A DNA stretch of 64,000 nt from Halorientalis pallida. Lineage in GTDB: Archaea; Halobacteriota; Halobacteria; Halobacteriales; Haloarculaceae. This document shows, one piece after another, positions 40,267 to 49,866 of this stretch; positions within the stretch are counted from its first letter, which is position 1; every line of letters begins with the position of its first letter. Location: contig NZ_RDFA01000003.1 in NCBI RefSeq assembly GCF_004118325.1, positions 372,001 to 436,000 on the forward strand, read 5' to 3'. The position numbers were made by a program, and so were the translations under genes. Under the pieces are notes generated by a model that was not told the origin of the DNA, made no database searches, and saw nothing but the letters and a program-made list of their open reading frames with translations.

Positions 40267-40989
40267 TCAGTTTTCGAGCGACTCGCGGTCGGGTACCGTC
40301 GGCACCGTCTCGTCGTAGCCGGTGAACCAGGCCACCATCGTCGCGCGCCCGACCTCGGAGCGGTGACGGAACTTCAGCGTCATCTCGACCCGCTGGAGGC
40401 GGTGTGTCGTCCGGTTCACGTGCATCTCGTAGGAGCGGTCGAGCACCGTCACCGATTCGGGCCGCTCGACACCGTTGCCGGGCTGGGCGGTCAGAATGCC
40501 GACGAGTGTGCTGTTTCGCGGATCCAGGTCGAGCCGGTAGGTCGCGCGCCCGTCGGTCCGGGTCCGCTGGAGGTCGCTCACTCGGGAGTCGTTCAGGAGG
40601 GCGGTCTGGTTGCTGGCAGGATCGCTCGGGCCGTCGACATCCCCGGAGACGGTCTCCCAGCCGTCGCTGGTGTTGCGGTACGCCTGATCGTCGACGACGT
40701 GGGTAGTGTAGTTACGGTCGGTGCTGTAGACACTCACGGTCGCCGTTGACCGGTTGACCAGCGTCGTCACGTTGGTGAACGTGCGATTGGCTCCGATCGA
40801 CACGTCCATGTTCGTGACCGCGCGGTAGCTGTCGACCGATTCCATCGCGTCGAGAGTATCCGACTGGACCGAGACCGCCTGGCCGCCGACCGACGTCGCT
40901 CCGGTCCCGGGGACGATGCCGGCACAGCCGCTGACGAGGACGACGAACGTCAGCGCGGCGGTGAGTGTCGCGTGGTGGAGGGACGCCAT
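40267..40989 (-). CDS. Sec-exported lipoprotein, unknown
   Basis: 240 aa. Signal peptide with lipobox VLVSGCAG at residues 17-24, no twin arginine. The mature domain is rich in Asn-Thr/Ser sequons (nine or so), consistent with surface N-glycosylation, and in beta-strand pattern (YRAVTNMDVSIGANRTFTN; DGRATYRLDLDPR; VTVLDRSYEMHVN), which resembles the LolA-like/DUF6612-type lipoprotein folds. Function unknown. It converges on the thiolase operon. Confidence 0.72.
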   Translation of the reverse strand: MASLHHATLTAALTFVVLVSGCAGIVPGTGATSVGGQAVSVQSDTLDAMESVDSYRAVTNMDVSIGANRTFTNVTTLVNRSTATVSVYSTDRNYTTHVVDDQAYRNTSDGWETVSGDVDGPSDPASNQTALLNDSRVSDLQRTRTDGRATYRLDLDPRNSTLVGILTAQPGNGVERPESVTVLDRSYEMHVNRTTHRLQRVEMTLKFRHRSEVGRATMVAWFTGYDETVPTVPDRESLEN

Positions 40990-41123
40990 CTCGTTCGATA
41001 CAACCTCTCTCGGGGGTCATCAACCCATTGGTTCCCGAACACATCAAACGAGTGGCAACGACATCGAAGTTGAAATGAGCGATCCGATCCTCGACTGTCG
41101 GCCCTCGAACCGTCGACCCCCGG

Positions 41124-41402
41124 CTAGAGTTTGCTCTCGGCGTCCTCGGCGAGTTCTTTCATCCGCTTGCCGATCCGCCCCGCGTCGGAGAACTCGTCCT
41201 CGCTCATCGCCGTGGCGAGCGCGTTCCCGAGGACGAAGACGGCGTGTTTGTGTTCGCTTTTCGACTTGTGTACGTCGTTGGGCGTCACGTCGAGTTCCTC
41301 GTAGGGGTCGAAAAGCTCGGAGTCGACGTCCTCCAGGTCCGCAAAGTAGTCTTTGATCTGCACCATGTGATCGTGCAGTTCGAGCAGTTCGTCTTTGTGC
41401 AT
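41124..41402 (-). CDS. UPF0058 family protein
   Basis: 92 aa. Pattern MHKDELLELHDHMVQIKDYF followed by LDVTPNDVHKSKSEHKHAVF is that of UPF0058, a small archaeal helical family with conserved His residues, perhaps metal-binding; function unknown. ATG 41402 is chosen over the longer frame to 41468 because a TATA-like CTTAAAC lies at 41430-41436. A 7-bp inverted repeat brackets that promoter. Confidence 0.85.
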   Translation of the reverse strand: MHKDELLELHDHMVQIKDYFADLEDVDSELFDPYEELDVTPNDVHKSKSEHKHAVFVLGNALATAMSEDEFSDAGRIGKRMKELAEDAESKL

Positions 41403-41407
41403 CTGTA

Positions 41408-41460
41408 CTGTGACATACGCAAAAGCACTGTTTAAGGGTTTTTGACAACCCGTGTCACAG
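41408..41460 (-). promoter_or_regulatory. UPF0058 promoter bracketed by a 7-bp inverted repeat
   Basis: CTGTGAC (41408-41414) and GTCACAG (41454-41460) flank the TATA-like CTTAAAC (41430-41436, minus strand). The spacing places one arm at the transcript start and the other upstream of the BRE, as for an operator. The binding protein is unknown. Confidence 0.4.
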
Positions 41461-41570
41461 ATACACATGCGTCCTCGCAGGCGGCCCGAGCGAGTTCAGC
41501 ACTCACTTCCGGGCGAGGGCGACGGGGCAGAACCGCGGGCTGGCACGACCCCCGGTCGGTCCGCGGTGTG

Positions 41571-41786
41571 TCAGAAGACGTACTCGTCGTCGTGACCCAT
41601 CATTCCGTCGTCTTCGAGGCCTGCCTCTTCGTCGTCGTCGACCGGACCGCTAGTCTTGTACGCCTTGATGCCGGTCGAGAGGAGATCCTCGATGGCTTCT
41701 TCGCGGTTCAGGAACTCCCCTTTCTCGACGAGCTGGGCGATCTGCATCTCGAGGTGCTCGGGGATCGTTATCTCTGCCTTCGGCAT
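41571..41786 (-). CDS. Ribbon-helix-helix (CopG-like) regulator
   Basis: 71 aa. The ribbon AEITIP is followed by HLEMQIAQLVEKGEFLNREEAIEDLL, a full RHH fold, and an acidic tail. Such proteins dimerise and bind DNA through the ribbon; targets unknown. ATG 41786 is preferred because GTATTTAATT is centred 32 nt upstream and the family starts with MPK. It is divergent from the molybdopterin enzyme. No toxin partner is adjacent, so a solitary regulator is more likely than an antitoxin. Confidence 0.85.
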   Translation of the reverse strand: MPKAEITIPEHLEMQIAQLVEKGEFLNREEAIEDLLSTGIKAYKTSGPVDDDEEAGLEDDGMMGHDDEYVF

Positions 41787-42010
41787 TTGAACGTTCGAGG
41801 TTTCGACTGAGGGGTATTTAATTCTGACGGGGGTTCTTCGGTTCGAGTAAAAGTTTTCATCATCATTCGCAAACTTGTCTTTCAAGATACGAGTACACTA
41901 TTTCAGTATTCCGGCACTCGGGTTCCTCAATCGGCAAGTGGTTGTGGAATTGATGCCTCAGGCGGCCCGGAGTCGGCACGCCTACGTAGCTGTAGCCCAT
42001 TCCTGCCGGT

Positions 42011-42607
42011 GTGCCCATTACCGACGTTACGGACCTCTACGAGGAGTTCGGCGACGAGCGACTCCCGCCGGGGCAGCACGAGACGAGCGACTTCCCGGTT
42101 CTCTCGAAGGGGAACACGCCGACGTGGGACCCCGAGACCTGGTCGTTCCGGGTCAGCGGGGCCGTCGACGAGGAGCTGGAACTGTCTTGGGACGAGTTCA
42201 CGGCCCTCCCCAGCGTCACCCAGCGCCAGGACTTCCACTGTGTCACCGGTTGGAGCCGGTTCGACTGCGAGTTCACCGGCGTCACGTTCCCGGAGTTGGC
42301 CGAGCGCGCTGGCGTCCACGACGACGCCTGTCACGTCATGTTCACGTCGCTCGACGATTACACGACCGACCTGCCCCTCGACGACTGCATGCGCGAAGAG
42401 GTGCTGTTCGCCTACGGCTTCGACGGCGAGGACCTCCCCGCCGACCACGGCGGTCCGCTCCGGATCGTGACGCCACACAAGTACGCCTACAAGGGGGCGA
42501 AGTGGGTGTGTGGCGTCGAGTTCCTCACCGAACCCGAACGCGGATTCTGGGAGAAACGCGGCTACTCGGTCACGGCGGACCCGTGGGCCGAAGACCGGTA
42601 CAGTTGA
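42011..42607 (+). CDS. Sulfite-oxidase-type molybdopterin-dependent enzyme
   Basis: 198 aa. The single domain of the SUOX fold is complete: Cys77 in DFHCVTGWSRFD ligates molybdenum, and TPHKYAYKGAKWV carries the cofactor phosphate region. It starts at GTG 42011 (second residue Pro). No signal peptide, so it acts in the cytoplasm, and no heme or dimer domain is attached. Substrate may be sulfite, methionine sulfoxide or another oxyanion; not decidable. Confidence 0.88.
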   Translation: MPITDVTDLYEEFGDERLPPGQHETSDFPVLSKGNTPTWDPETWSFRVSGAVDEELELSWDEFTALPSVTQRQDFHCVTGWSRFDCEFTGVTFPELAERAGVHDDACHVMFTSLDDYTTDLPLDDCMREEVLFAYGFDGEDLPADHGGPLRIVTPHKYAYKGAKWVCGVEFLTEPERGFWEKRGYSVTADPWAEDRYS

Positions 42608-42697
42608 CCGACGTGCGTGGCGTTCGTGCGGGTGGCGGCGAGTGCTACCACGCTGGAAGGACAGTCTCAAGAGGGACCAACCCTGAGAATGAGGGGA

Positions 42698-44041
42698 ATG
42701 GAACCGGCCCAACGCGAGGAGAGAGTTGGTCCACGCGCGGGTGCGGTGCTGGTCAGCCGCACTTGCGAGGTACCCGACGTGTCCTATCGGGCGTTCCTGG
42801 CCAGCCACTCGGCCCCACGGCTCCACTGGGCCGCACCGGACGGCCTCGAAGTCGTCGGCAGCGGGGCCGCGGTGACACTCACCGCTCACGGCACTGACCG
42901 GTTCGACCGCCTTCGCGAGGAAGCGACGACAATCTTTCGCGACGTGGACCGGACCGGCCCGGCCGAGACGCGGCCGCGGTTCCTCGGCGGCCTGGCGTTC
43001 AACGAGAACCACGACCCAGCGCCACCCTGGACGGGATTCCCCGCGGCGGCGTTTTCGCTCCCCGAGACCCAGTTGACCCGTGCCGATGGCACGACCTGGC
43101 TGACCGTCAGGGAGTACGGCCAGGACGTGTCACCCGACGACGTCGCCGGGCGACTGGAACGAACTCGGGAGGATCTGGAGACGCTGCCCTCGATGTGTCC
43201 CAGCGGCGGTCCGCCGGGCGTCGAGCGCACCGAAGTCACGCCGACCAAGACCGAGTGGACCACACAGGTCGAATCGGCAATCGACCGGATCGCCGACGGC
43301 GACCTCCGGAAGGTCGTCCTCGCGACGGCGCTGTCGGTGGACCTCGCCGACGAGATCGACGTGCCAGGCGTCCTCGAACGGCTCCGCCGGACGTACCCGA
43401 GTTGTTATCGCTTCCTCGTCCAACCGACCGACGAGGCGGCCTTCTTCGGCCCGCCGCCGGAACGGCTCGTGAAGCTGTCCGACGGCCGCGTCCAGACCGA
43501 GGCGCTGGCCGGATCGGTCCCGCGGGGGGAGACGCCCGAGGCGGACGCCGAGCACGCCAAGTCGCTCCTGGAGAGCGAGAAACTCCAGCACGAGCAACGA
43601 CTGGTCGTCGACGCGATCATGGACCAGTTGGCACCGCTTGGCGAGGTCGCCGAGGGCGAGCAGGGCGTCCGGAAGCTCACGAACATCCAGCACCTGCAGA
43701 CGCCGATCACCACGACGCTGTCCGGCGACGAACACGTCCTCACCATCGTCGAGGCGCTCCACCCGACGCCCGCCGTCGGCGGCCTCCCGCCGGAGAAGGC
43801 GTGGGAAGTCATCCGGGACACGGAGACCTTCGAGCGCGGCTGGTACGCCGCGCCCGTCGGCTGGTTCGACAGCGACGGGGACGGCGAGTTCGCCGTCGGC
43901 ATCCGCTCGGGCGTCGCCGGCGGCCGTCGGGCGACGCTGTTCGCCGGGAACGGCATCGTCACCGATTCCGACCCCGACGAGGAGTGGGACGAGGTCAAAC
44001 ACAAGTACCGGCCGATCCTCGACGAACTCGAACGCGAATGA
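42698..44041 (+). CDS. menF: Isochorismate synthase MenF
   Basis: 447 aa. The chorismate-binding fold is clear: RKVVLATALSVDLAD, QTEALAGSVPRGE, KLTNIQHLQTPI and HPTPAVGGLP (catalytic Glu/Lys and Mg sites), with AVGIRSGV near the end. It converts chorismate to isochorismate, step one of menaquinone synthesis. Start ATG 42698 is preferred; ATG 42689 and a longer frame from GTG 42617 exist. The stop overlaps the menD start by 4 nt, so the two are coupled. Confidence 0.92.
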   Translation: MEPAQREERVGPRAGAVLVSRTCEVPDVSYRAFLASHSAPRLHWAAPDGLEVVGSGAAVTLTAHGTDRFDRLREEATTIFRDVDRTGPAETRPRFLGGLAFNENHDPAPPWTGFPAAAFSLPETQLTRADGTTWLTVREYGQDVSPDDVAGRLERTREDLETLPSMCPSGGPPGVERTEVTPTKTEWTTQVESAIDRIADGDLRKVVLATALSVDLADEIDVPGVLERLRRTYPSCYRFLVQPTDEAAFFGPPPERLVKLSDGRVQTEALAGSVPRGETPEADAEHAKSLLESEKLQHEQRLVVDAIMDQLAPLGEVAEGEQGVRKLTNIQHLQTPITTTLSGDEHVLTIVEALHPTPAVGGLPPEKAWEVIRDTETFERGWYAAPVGWFDSDGDGEFAVGIRSGVAGGRRATLFAGNGIVTDSDPDEEWDEVKHKYRPILDELERE

Positions 44042-45813
44042 GCGCGCCCAACCGCAACACGCTGTGGGGCCGAGTGATCGCCGACGAACTCGCCGCGGCC
44101 GGGGTGTCGAGCGCGGTGCTCTCCCCCGGCAGTCGCTCCACGCCGCTGACCGTCGCGATTTCCGATCACGACGGGATCGAGACCTTCTCGATCCTCGACG
44201 AGCGCTCGGCGGCCTTCTTCGCGCTCGGCCGGGCCCGCCGGACCGGCGAACCTACCGCCGTCGTCTGTACCTCCGGGACCGCCGCCGCCAACTACCACCC
44301 CGCGGTGATCGAAGCCAGTCAGTCGCGCGTCCCGCTCCTGTTGCTGACGGCGGATCGCCCACCCGAACTCAGCGACAGCGGTGCCAACCAGACCGTCGAC
44401 CAGGAGAAACTGTACGGCGACGCAGTCCGGTGGTACCGAACGCTCCCCGAACCCGAACCCAGGGACAGAAAACTCCGTTCGCTCCGGACCACGGTCGACC
44501 GGGCGGTCGGCGAGACCACCGGCGTTCCCGCGGGGCCGGTCCACCTCAACTGCCCGTTCCGGAAGCCCCTCGAACCCGTCGCGGTCGAGGGCGACGTGCC
44601 CGAGGACCTGGCCGAGCGCGCGCCGCTGGCCGTCGAGGGCCGGGACGGTCCCTTCGTCGAGCGAACTGCCGGCCGGCCGACGCTTGCCGAGGGTGGGGTC
44701 GAGGACGTGGCCGCGGCCCTCGAGGAGGCCGACCGCGGGCTCCTGGTCGCCGGGCCGGCCGACGCGCCCGCCCTCGACGCCGCGGCGGTTGCGGATCTCG
44801 CGGCGGCGACGGGGTTCCCGATCCTGGCCGACCCGCTCTCGGGACTCCGCTTCGGCGACCACCTCGACCGCGACGGGGTGACCGTCTGTGGCGGCTACGA
44901 CTCCTACCTCGCTGGCGCGAGCGAGTGGCCCGATCCGGAGGTCGTCCTTCGGGTCGGAGCCTCGCCGACCTCGAAGGTCCTGCGACACTACCTCCGGGAC
45001 CACGCGGCCCGGCAGTTCGTCGTCGATCCCGCCGGCGGCTGGCGGGAAGCCGAGTTCACCGCCACCGATCACCTGGTGGCCGATCCCTCGCGGCTGGCGG
45101 CCGGGCTGGCGGAGCGAATCGACGGGGACGCGCCCGGTTCCGCCGCCGACTACCGCGAGCGCTTCGCCGCCGCCGAGCGCGACTACTGGGACCTGATCGA
45201 CGACGCCCGCGCCGACGAGACATTCGAGGGACAGGTGCTGGCGACGGTCGCCGAGCGCGTCCCCGATCCGGCCACGGTATTCGTCTCCAACAGCATGCCC
45301 GTCCGCGATCTGGACCGATTCGGGCGGCCGCGTTCGGCGGACCTCACAGTCCTGGGCAACCGCGGTGCCAGCGGCATCGACGGGATCACCAGCACGGCGC
45401 TGGGTGCCGGGAGCGCGACCGACGACCCGCTGGTGCTGGTCACCGGCGATCTCGCCTACTACCACGACTCGAACGGCCTGCTCTCGATCGCACGCTGTGG
45501 CGTCGACGCGACAATCGTCCTCGTCAACAACGACGGCGGCGGCATCTTCCACATCCTCCCCATCGAGGACTTCGACCCGCCGTTCACCGAGCAGTTCCGG
45601 ACGCCCCACGGACTCGACTTCGAGCCGACGGCAGACCTCTACGGGCTGGCGTTCCAGCGCGTGCGGCCCGACGGCTTCGCCGACGCGTTCGCGGAATCAC
45701 GGGCCATGGACGGCACCCAGGTGGTCGAGGTCGTGTTCGACGGCGAGTCGAGCCACCGGAGCCGGGAGGCGATTCACCAGCAAGCGGTCGGTCTGACCGA
45801 ATCCAGCGGCTGA
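44038..45813 (+). CDS. menD: SEPHCHC synthase MenD
   Basis: 591 aa. TPP-dependent fold: SPGSRSTPLTVAI at the start, the Glu in DERSAAFFALG for TPP activation, SGTAAANYHPAVIEAS, and the cofactor motif with GNRGASGIDGITST and VNNDGGGIF. It joins isochorismate with 2-oxoglutarate, forming SEPHCHC and releasing CO2. It begins inside the menF stop. It is followed 71 nt later by a thiamine-type ABC transporter operon, which would supply its own cofactor. Confidence 0.95.
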   Translation: MSAPNRNTLWGRVIADELAAAGVSSAVLSPGSRSTPLTVAISDHDGIETFSILDERSAAFFALGRARRTGEPTAVVCTSGTAAANYHPAVIEASQSRVPLLLLTADRPPELSDSGANQTVDQEKLYGDAVRWYRTLPEPEPRDRKLRSLRTTVDRAVGETTGVPAGPVHLNCPFRKPLEPVAVEGDVPEDLAERAPLAVEGRDGPFVERTAGRPTLAEGGVEDVAAALEEADRGLLVAGPADAPALDAAAVADLAAATGFPILADPLSGLRFGDHLDRDGVTVCGGYDSYLAGASEWPDPEVVLRVGASPTSKVLRHYLRDHAARQFVVDPAGGWREAEFTATDHLVADPSRLAAGLAERIDGDAPGSAADYRERFAAAERDYWDLIDDARADETFEGQVLATVAERVPDPATVFVSNSMPVRDLDRFGRPRSADLTVLGNRGASGIDGITSTALGAGSATDDPLVLVTGDLAYYHDSNGLLSIARCGVDATIVLVNNDGGGIFHILPIEDFDPPFTEQFRTPHGLDFEPTADLYGLAFQRVRPDGFADAFAESRAMDGTQVVEVVFDGESSHRSREAIHQQAVGLTESSG

Positions 45814-45884
45814 GCGATCGAGGCCGCCGAAACTGTAGATCTCGAACGTCAGCGTCAAGTATGACCCGGTGTGACAACTGGGTA

Positions 45885-46949
45885 ATGCAACGACGCACGT
45901 TTCTCTCGCGAGCGGGACTCGCGACGGCGGGACTGGCGGCGACGGCTGGATGCATGGGCGACTCGTCGGACGCCGGTTCGAACGACGGGACACTGACGAT
46001 AGCGACGTACAGTTCGTTCACGGGTGAGGACACGGCTGGCAACTGGCTCAAGTCGGCCTTCGAGGAGGAACACGCCGACGCGACCGTCGAGTTTCAGACG
46101 CCGGAGAACGGCATCAATCGGTTCGTCCAGCGCAAGGCGTCGGGCGCGACGGTCGACGCCGACCTGTTCGTCGGGCTGAACACGGGCGAACTCGTGCGCG
46201 TCGACGAGCAACTCGACGACCAGTTGTTCGCCACCGTCGAGGACAGCCTCGAGGGTGCCGACACGGTCGATTCCTCGCTGTCGTTCGATCCCGAGGGGCG
46301 GGCCATCCCGTACGACACGGGGTTCATCAGTCTGGTGTACGACGAGGAGGCAGTCGACGCACCGGGGACCTTCGACGCGCTACTCGACCCGGCCTACGAG
46401 GACGGGTTGATCGCCCAGAACGCTCAGCAGTCCGACCCCGGGCGAGCGTTCCTCCTGTGGACCATCGATGCCAAGGGACCGGACGGTTACCTCGACTACT
46501 GGCAGGGGCTGGTCGACAACGGCGTCCAGATCCTCTCGGACTGGCAACCGGCCTATCAGGCCTACACCAACGAGGAAGCGCCGATGGTCGTCTCCTACTC
46601 CACGGACCAGGTGTACTACCACGGCGAGGGCGTCGACATGTCGCGCCACCAGGTCGGGTTCCTGAACGATCAGGGCTACGCCAACCCCGAGGGGATGGCG
46701 CAGTTCGCCGACGCCGACAACCCCGAACTGGCTCGTGAGTTCATGTCGTTCGTCCTCTCCGAAACGGCCCAGAAGGAGATCGCGGTGCGCAACGTCCAGT
46801 TCCCCGCGGTCGAGGGCGTCGAACCGGGCGGGGACTTCGGAAAGTACGCGCTCAGACCGCCCGAGGCGGTGACGTTCAGCTACGACGACCTCGCGGGGAA
46901 CGTCGACGGCTGGATCGAGGACTGGGCGCGTCAGATCGCAGGCCAGTAG
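45885..46949 (+). CDS. Thiamine-type ABC transporter substrate-binding lipoprotein (ThiB-like)
   Basis: 354 aa. A twin-arginine signal QRRTFLSRAGLATAGLAATA runs to the lipobox Cys (residue 22), so the protein is exported folded and lipid-anchored. The mature part TIATYSSFTGEDTAGNWLKS and DLFVGLNTGELVRVDEQ, with IPYDTGFISLVYD, is of the ThiB/iron-binding cluster D fold. Thiamine or its phosphate is the likely ligand from the whole operon (ABC genes plus PurM-like kinase). ATG 45885; ATG 45861 is an alternative. Confidence 0.82.
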   Translation: MQRRTFLSRAGLATAGLAATAGCMGDSSDAGSNDGTLTIATYSSFTGEDTAGNWLKSAFEEEHADATVEFQTPENGINRFVQRKASGATVDADLFVGLNTGELVRVDEQLDDQLFATVEDSLEGADTVDSSLSFDPEGRAIPYDTGFISLVYDEEAVDAPGTFDALLDPAYEDGLIAQNAQQSDPGRAFLLWTIDAKGPDGYLDYWQGLVDNGVQILSDWQPAYQAYTNEEAPMVVSYSTDQVYYHGEGVDMSRHQVGFLNDQGYANPEGMAQFADADNPELAREFMSFVLSETAQKEIAVRNVQFPAVEGVEPGGDFGKYALRPPEAVTFSYDDLAGNVDGWIEDWARQIAGQ

Positions 46950-46951
46950 CG

Positions 46952-48733
46952 ATGGGCCGCCGGGACGGCTGGGCACTGTGGGTCGGCGTCGCCGCGACGC
47001 TCGCGACGCTGGTCGTCGTCTTCTACTACCCCGTGGGCCGCGTCTTCGCCGACGCGGTGGCCGTCGACGGCCAGTTGTCGCTCGCCCCGATCCGCTCGGT
47101 GCTGGGCGACCCGTTCTACACCGGCGCGGCGCACACGCTCGTGACCGACCCCGCGGCGGTACCCTCCGGGGTCGTCGAGTGGCTCGCGGCCGGCGCGCCG
47201 GCCGTCGAGTTCGGCCTGTTCGGTTTCACCGCCTACCAGGCCCTGCTCTCGACGCTCGTCAGCGTCCTCGTGGGCCTCCCCGGCGCGTACGTGCTGTCCC
47301 GCTTCGAGTTCCCCGGCCGGCGATTCCTCCGGTCGGTGACGATCCTCCCGTTCGTCCTGCCGTCGATCCTCGTGGCGGTCGGCTTCCTCGCGATGTTCGG
47401 CCGGACGGGGCTGTTCAACGACCTGCTCGGGGCCGTCGGTCTCGGGCCCGTCGAGTTGACGTTCACGCTGGAGATCGTCGTGCTCGCACACGCCTTCTAC
47501 AACGCGCCGCTGGTGACGCGGCTCGTGACGGCGGCCTGGGAATCGGTCGACGCCGACCGCGTCGAGACCGCCCGGACGCTCGGGGCCTCCCCCGTCCGGG
47601 CGTTCCGGGACGTGACGCTCCCGCAACTCCTGCCGGCGCTGGCGACGGCCGCGGTGTTGACCTTCGTGTTCACGTTCATGTCGTTCCCCATCGTCCTCGC
47701 GCTGGGCGGGCTGGAACTGGCGACGGTCGAGGTGTGGCTGTTCGCGCGCGTTCAGAGCCTCGACCTGACGGAGGCGGCGACGCTTGGTGCCATCGAGACC
47801 GCCCTCTCGCTGGGCCTGCTGTACGTCTACCTGCGCTACGAGGCGCGCCGGACGGAACCAGGGGGAGCGAGCCGAGGGCTGTCCCGGCGCCCGCTCGTCG
47901 ACGGGGTACGCTCGCTGGTCGATCCCCTTCGACTCGCGGTCTTCGCGTACGGGGCCGTCGTTCTCGTGCTGTTCGCGGGGCCGCTGGTGAGCCTCGTGGT
48001 CGAGAGCGTCACGACGCCCGCGGGCCAGCCCACGGGCGACTACTACGCGTTCCTGCTCGCGCGACAGGCCTCGACGGCTTCGGGGACGGTCCGCCCGTTC
48101 CCGGCCGTCGTCAACTCCCTGCTGTTCGGGGCTGGCACGCTCCTCGTGGCGATTCCGATGGGGATCGTCGTCGCCGTCGTGGCGACGCGCGGCGGCCGTG
48201 GCTCCCGCGCGGCGGAAGCGTTGCTGACGGCTCCGCTGGCGGTCAGCGGAATCGTCCTCGGCCTCGGGATGCTCCAGGCGCTCGTGTTCGGCACGACCCT
48301 GTTCGGCCAGCGGCTCACTGTCACCGGGCCGGTCGCCATCGTGGCCGCCCACGCGGTCGCGGCGTACCCGTTCGTCTCCCGTACTGTCACCCCGGCGCTG
48401 CGCTCTGTCGACGACAGCCTCGGGGAGGCCGCGCGCTCGCTGGGGGCCGACCGGGCGACGGTGCTGGCCGACGTGGAACTCCCGCTTGTCGCGCCGGCGC
48501 TCGTGGCCGGCGCGGCCTTCGCCTTCGCCATCAGTGTCGGGGAGTTCGATTCGACCGTCCTGCTCTCGACGGGGGTCGACACCGCGACGATGCCGGTCGC
48601 GCTCGAACGCTACGTGGGCGACCGCTCGCTCGGCCCGAACCTCGGCCCGGCGACGGCGATGGGCACCGTCCTGCTGGCGGTGACGACCGTCAGTTTCGTA
48701 CTGATCGACCGCGTCGGCGGGAGGTGGGAGTGA
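46952..48733 (+). CDS. ABC transporter permease, two fused halves (ThiP-like)
   Basis: 593 aa, with about twelve membrane helices in two BPD_transp_1 halves. Each half has the EAA-type coupling loop: ETARTLGASPVRAFRDVTLP in the first, and GEAARSLGADRATVLADVEL in the second. Fused halves are typical of ThiP and ferric-iron permeases. It follows the binding protein by 2 nt and shares one base with the ATPase start, so the operon is tightly coupled. Confidence 0.88.
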   Translation: MGRRDGWALWVGVAATLATLVVVFYYPVGRVFADAVAVDGQLSLAPIRSVLGDPFYTGAAHTLVTDPAAVPSGVVEWLAAGAPAVEFGLFGFTAYQALLSTLVSVLVGLPGAYVLSRFEFPGRRFLRSVTILPFVLPSILVAVGFLAMFGRTGLFNDLLGAVGLGPVELTFTLEIVVLAHAFYNAPLVTRLVTAAWESVDADRVETARTLGASPVRAFRDVTLPQLLPALATAAVLTFVFTFMSFPIVLALGGLELATVEVWLFARVQSLDLTEAATLGAIETALSLGLLYVYLRYEARRTEPGGASRGLSRRPLVDGVRSLVDPLRLAVFAYGAVVLVLFAGPLVSLVVESVTTPAGQPTGDYYAFLLARQASTASGTVRPFPAVVNSLLFGAGTLLVAIPMGIVVAVVATRGGRGSRAAEALLTAPLAVSGIVLGLGMLQALVFGTTLFGQRLTVTGPVAIVAAHAVAAYPFVSRTVTPALRSVDDSLGEAARSLGADRATVLADVELPLVAPALVAGAAFAFAISVGEFDSTVLLSTGVDTATMPVALERYVGDRSLGPNLGPATAMGTVLLAVTTVSFVLIDRVGGRWE

Positions 48734-49866
48734 TGACCAGCGCAGACGGCGGCGTCGACGTGGACGAGTTGACCGTGCGGTTCGGCGACGTGGAGGCGCT
48801 CACGGACGTGTCGCTGTCCATCGACGACGGCGAGTTCTTCACGCTCGTCGGACCGTCGGGCTGTGGGAAGACGACGCTGTTGCGCACGGTCGCGGGCCTG
48901 GAAGCGCCGACCGCGGGCCGGGTCCGGATCGACGGCCGCGACGCCACCGACGAACCACCCGAGGAGCGTGGCGTGGGCGTCGTCTTCCAGAACTACGCGC
49001 TCTTTCCCCACATGACCGCCCGGGAGAACGTCGCCTACGGACTCCAGTTCCACGACCTTCCCGAACCCGACGACCAGCGGGTGACGGAACTGCTCGATCT
49101 GGTTGATCTGACGAGCGTCGCGGACCGCGAACCGGACCAGCTCTCGGGCGGTCAGAAGCAGCGCATCGCGCTGGCCCGCGCGCTGGCGCCGAAACCCGAC
49201 GTGCTCCTGCTGGACGAACCGCTGTCGGCGCTGGACGCCAGCCTCCGGAAGCGGCTCCGGGTGCAGATCCGCTCGATCCAGCGCGACCTCGACATCACCA
49301 CCGTCTACGTCACCCACGATCAGGCCGAGGCGCTGGCGATCAGCGACCGTGTGGCCGTCGTCCGCGACGGCCGGATCGAACAGGTCGGGACGCCGGAAGG
49401 GGTGTACCGCGAGCCGGCCACCCGCTTCGTCGCGGAGTTCGTCGGCGACAACAACGTCTTCGACGGCGTCGTCACCGGGACGGGCGATCGGATCAGCGTG
49501 GACGGCACGGCGACGCTCCCGCTCCCCGCGGAGACGGACCTGTCCACGGGAGCGAGTGTGACGGTCTCCGTTCGACCGGAGGCGATCTCGGTCCAGGACA
49601 GGGACGGCGCGCAGGCCGACGGGCACGGGTCGACGGTCGACGAGCGCGGCCCAGGGGCGGCGGTGACGCGGTCCGCGACCGTCGAGACCGTGGAGTACCT
49701 CGGGGACGCCTACCGGGTCCACTGCCGGTGGGACGACCGGCCGATCACGGTCAAGACCGACAGCGCGAGTCCGCCCGAGGGAGCGGTGTCGCTTGGGTTC
49801 GCGCCCGATGCAATTCACGTCCTCTCGAACGGCGACCGACCCGCGGCGACCGGAGGTGAGCGATGA
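48733..49866 (+). CDS. ABC transporter ATP-binding protein (ThiQ/PotA-like)
   Basis: 377 aa. Walker A GPSGCGKTTLL, Q loop VFQNYALFPHMT, signature LSGGQKQRIALARAL, Walker B LLLDEPLSALDA and switch YVTHDQ. A C-terminal TOBE region (residues about 240-370) with VRPEAISV probably regulates transport. Its ATG shares a base with the permease stop and its own stop overlaps the PurM-like start by 4 nt. The Asn-rich FVGDNNVF lies at the junction. Confidence 0.9.
   Translation: MTSADGGVDVDELTVRFGDVEALTDVSLSIDDGEFFTLVGPSGCGKTTLLRTVAGLEAPTAGRVRIDGRDATDEPPEERGVGVVFQNYALFPHMTARENVAYGLQFHDLPEPDDQRVTELLDLVDLTSVADREPDQLSGGQKQRIALARALAPKPDVLLLDEPLSALDASLRKRLRVQIRSIQRDLDITTVYVTHDQAEALAISDRVAVVRDGRIEQVGTPEGVYREPATRFVAEFVGDNNVFDGVVTGTGDRISVDGTATLPLPAETDLSTGASVTVSVRPEAISVQDRDGAQADGHGSTVDERGPGAAVTRSATVETVEYLGDAYRVHCRWDDRPITVKTDSASPPEGAVSLGFAPDAIHVLSNGDRPAATGGER

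Noticed and set aside
41571-41786. RHH protein as antitoxin of a toxin-antitoxin pair
   Set aside because: No small toxin gene adjoins on either side; the next genes are UPF0058 and a molybdopterin enzyme.
43405-45609. A 734-codon minus-strand frame antisense to menD
   Set aside because: No promoter, no family match; menD on the other strand is unambiguous.
43638-45884. Upstream extension of the ThiB-like frame into menF and menD (over 700 codons)
   Set aside because: It is Arg/Pro-rich and overlaps menF and menD entirely; the Tat signal fixes the real start at 45885.
46978-48732. Upstream extension of the ATPase frame through the permease gene
   Set aside because: Arg/Gly/Asp-rich shadow of the permease; real start ATG 48733 overlaps the permease stop.
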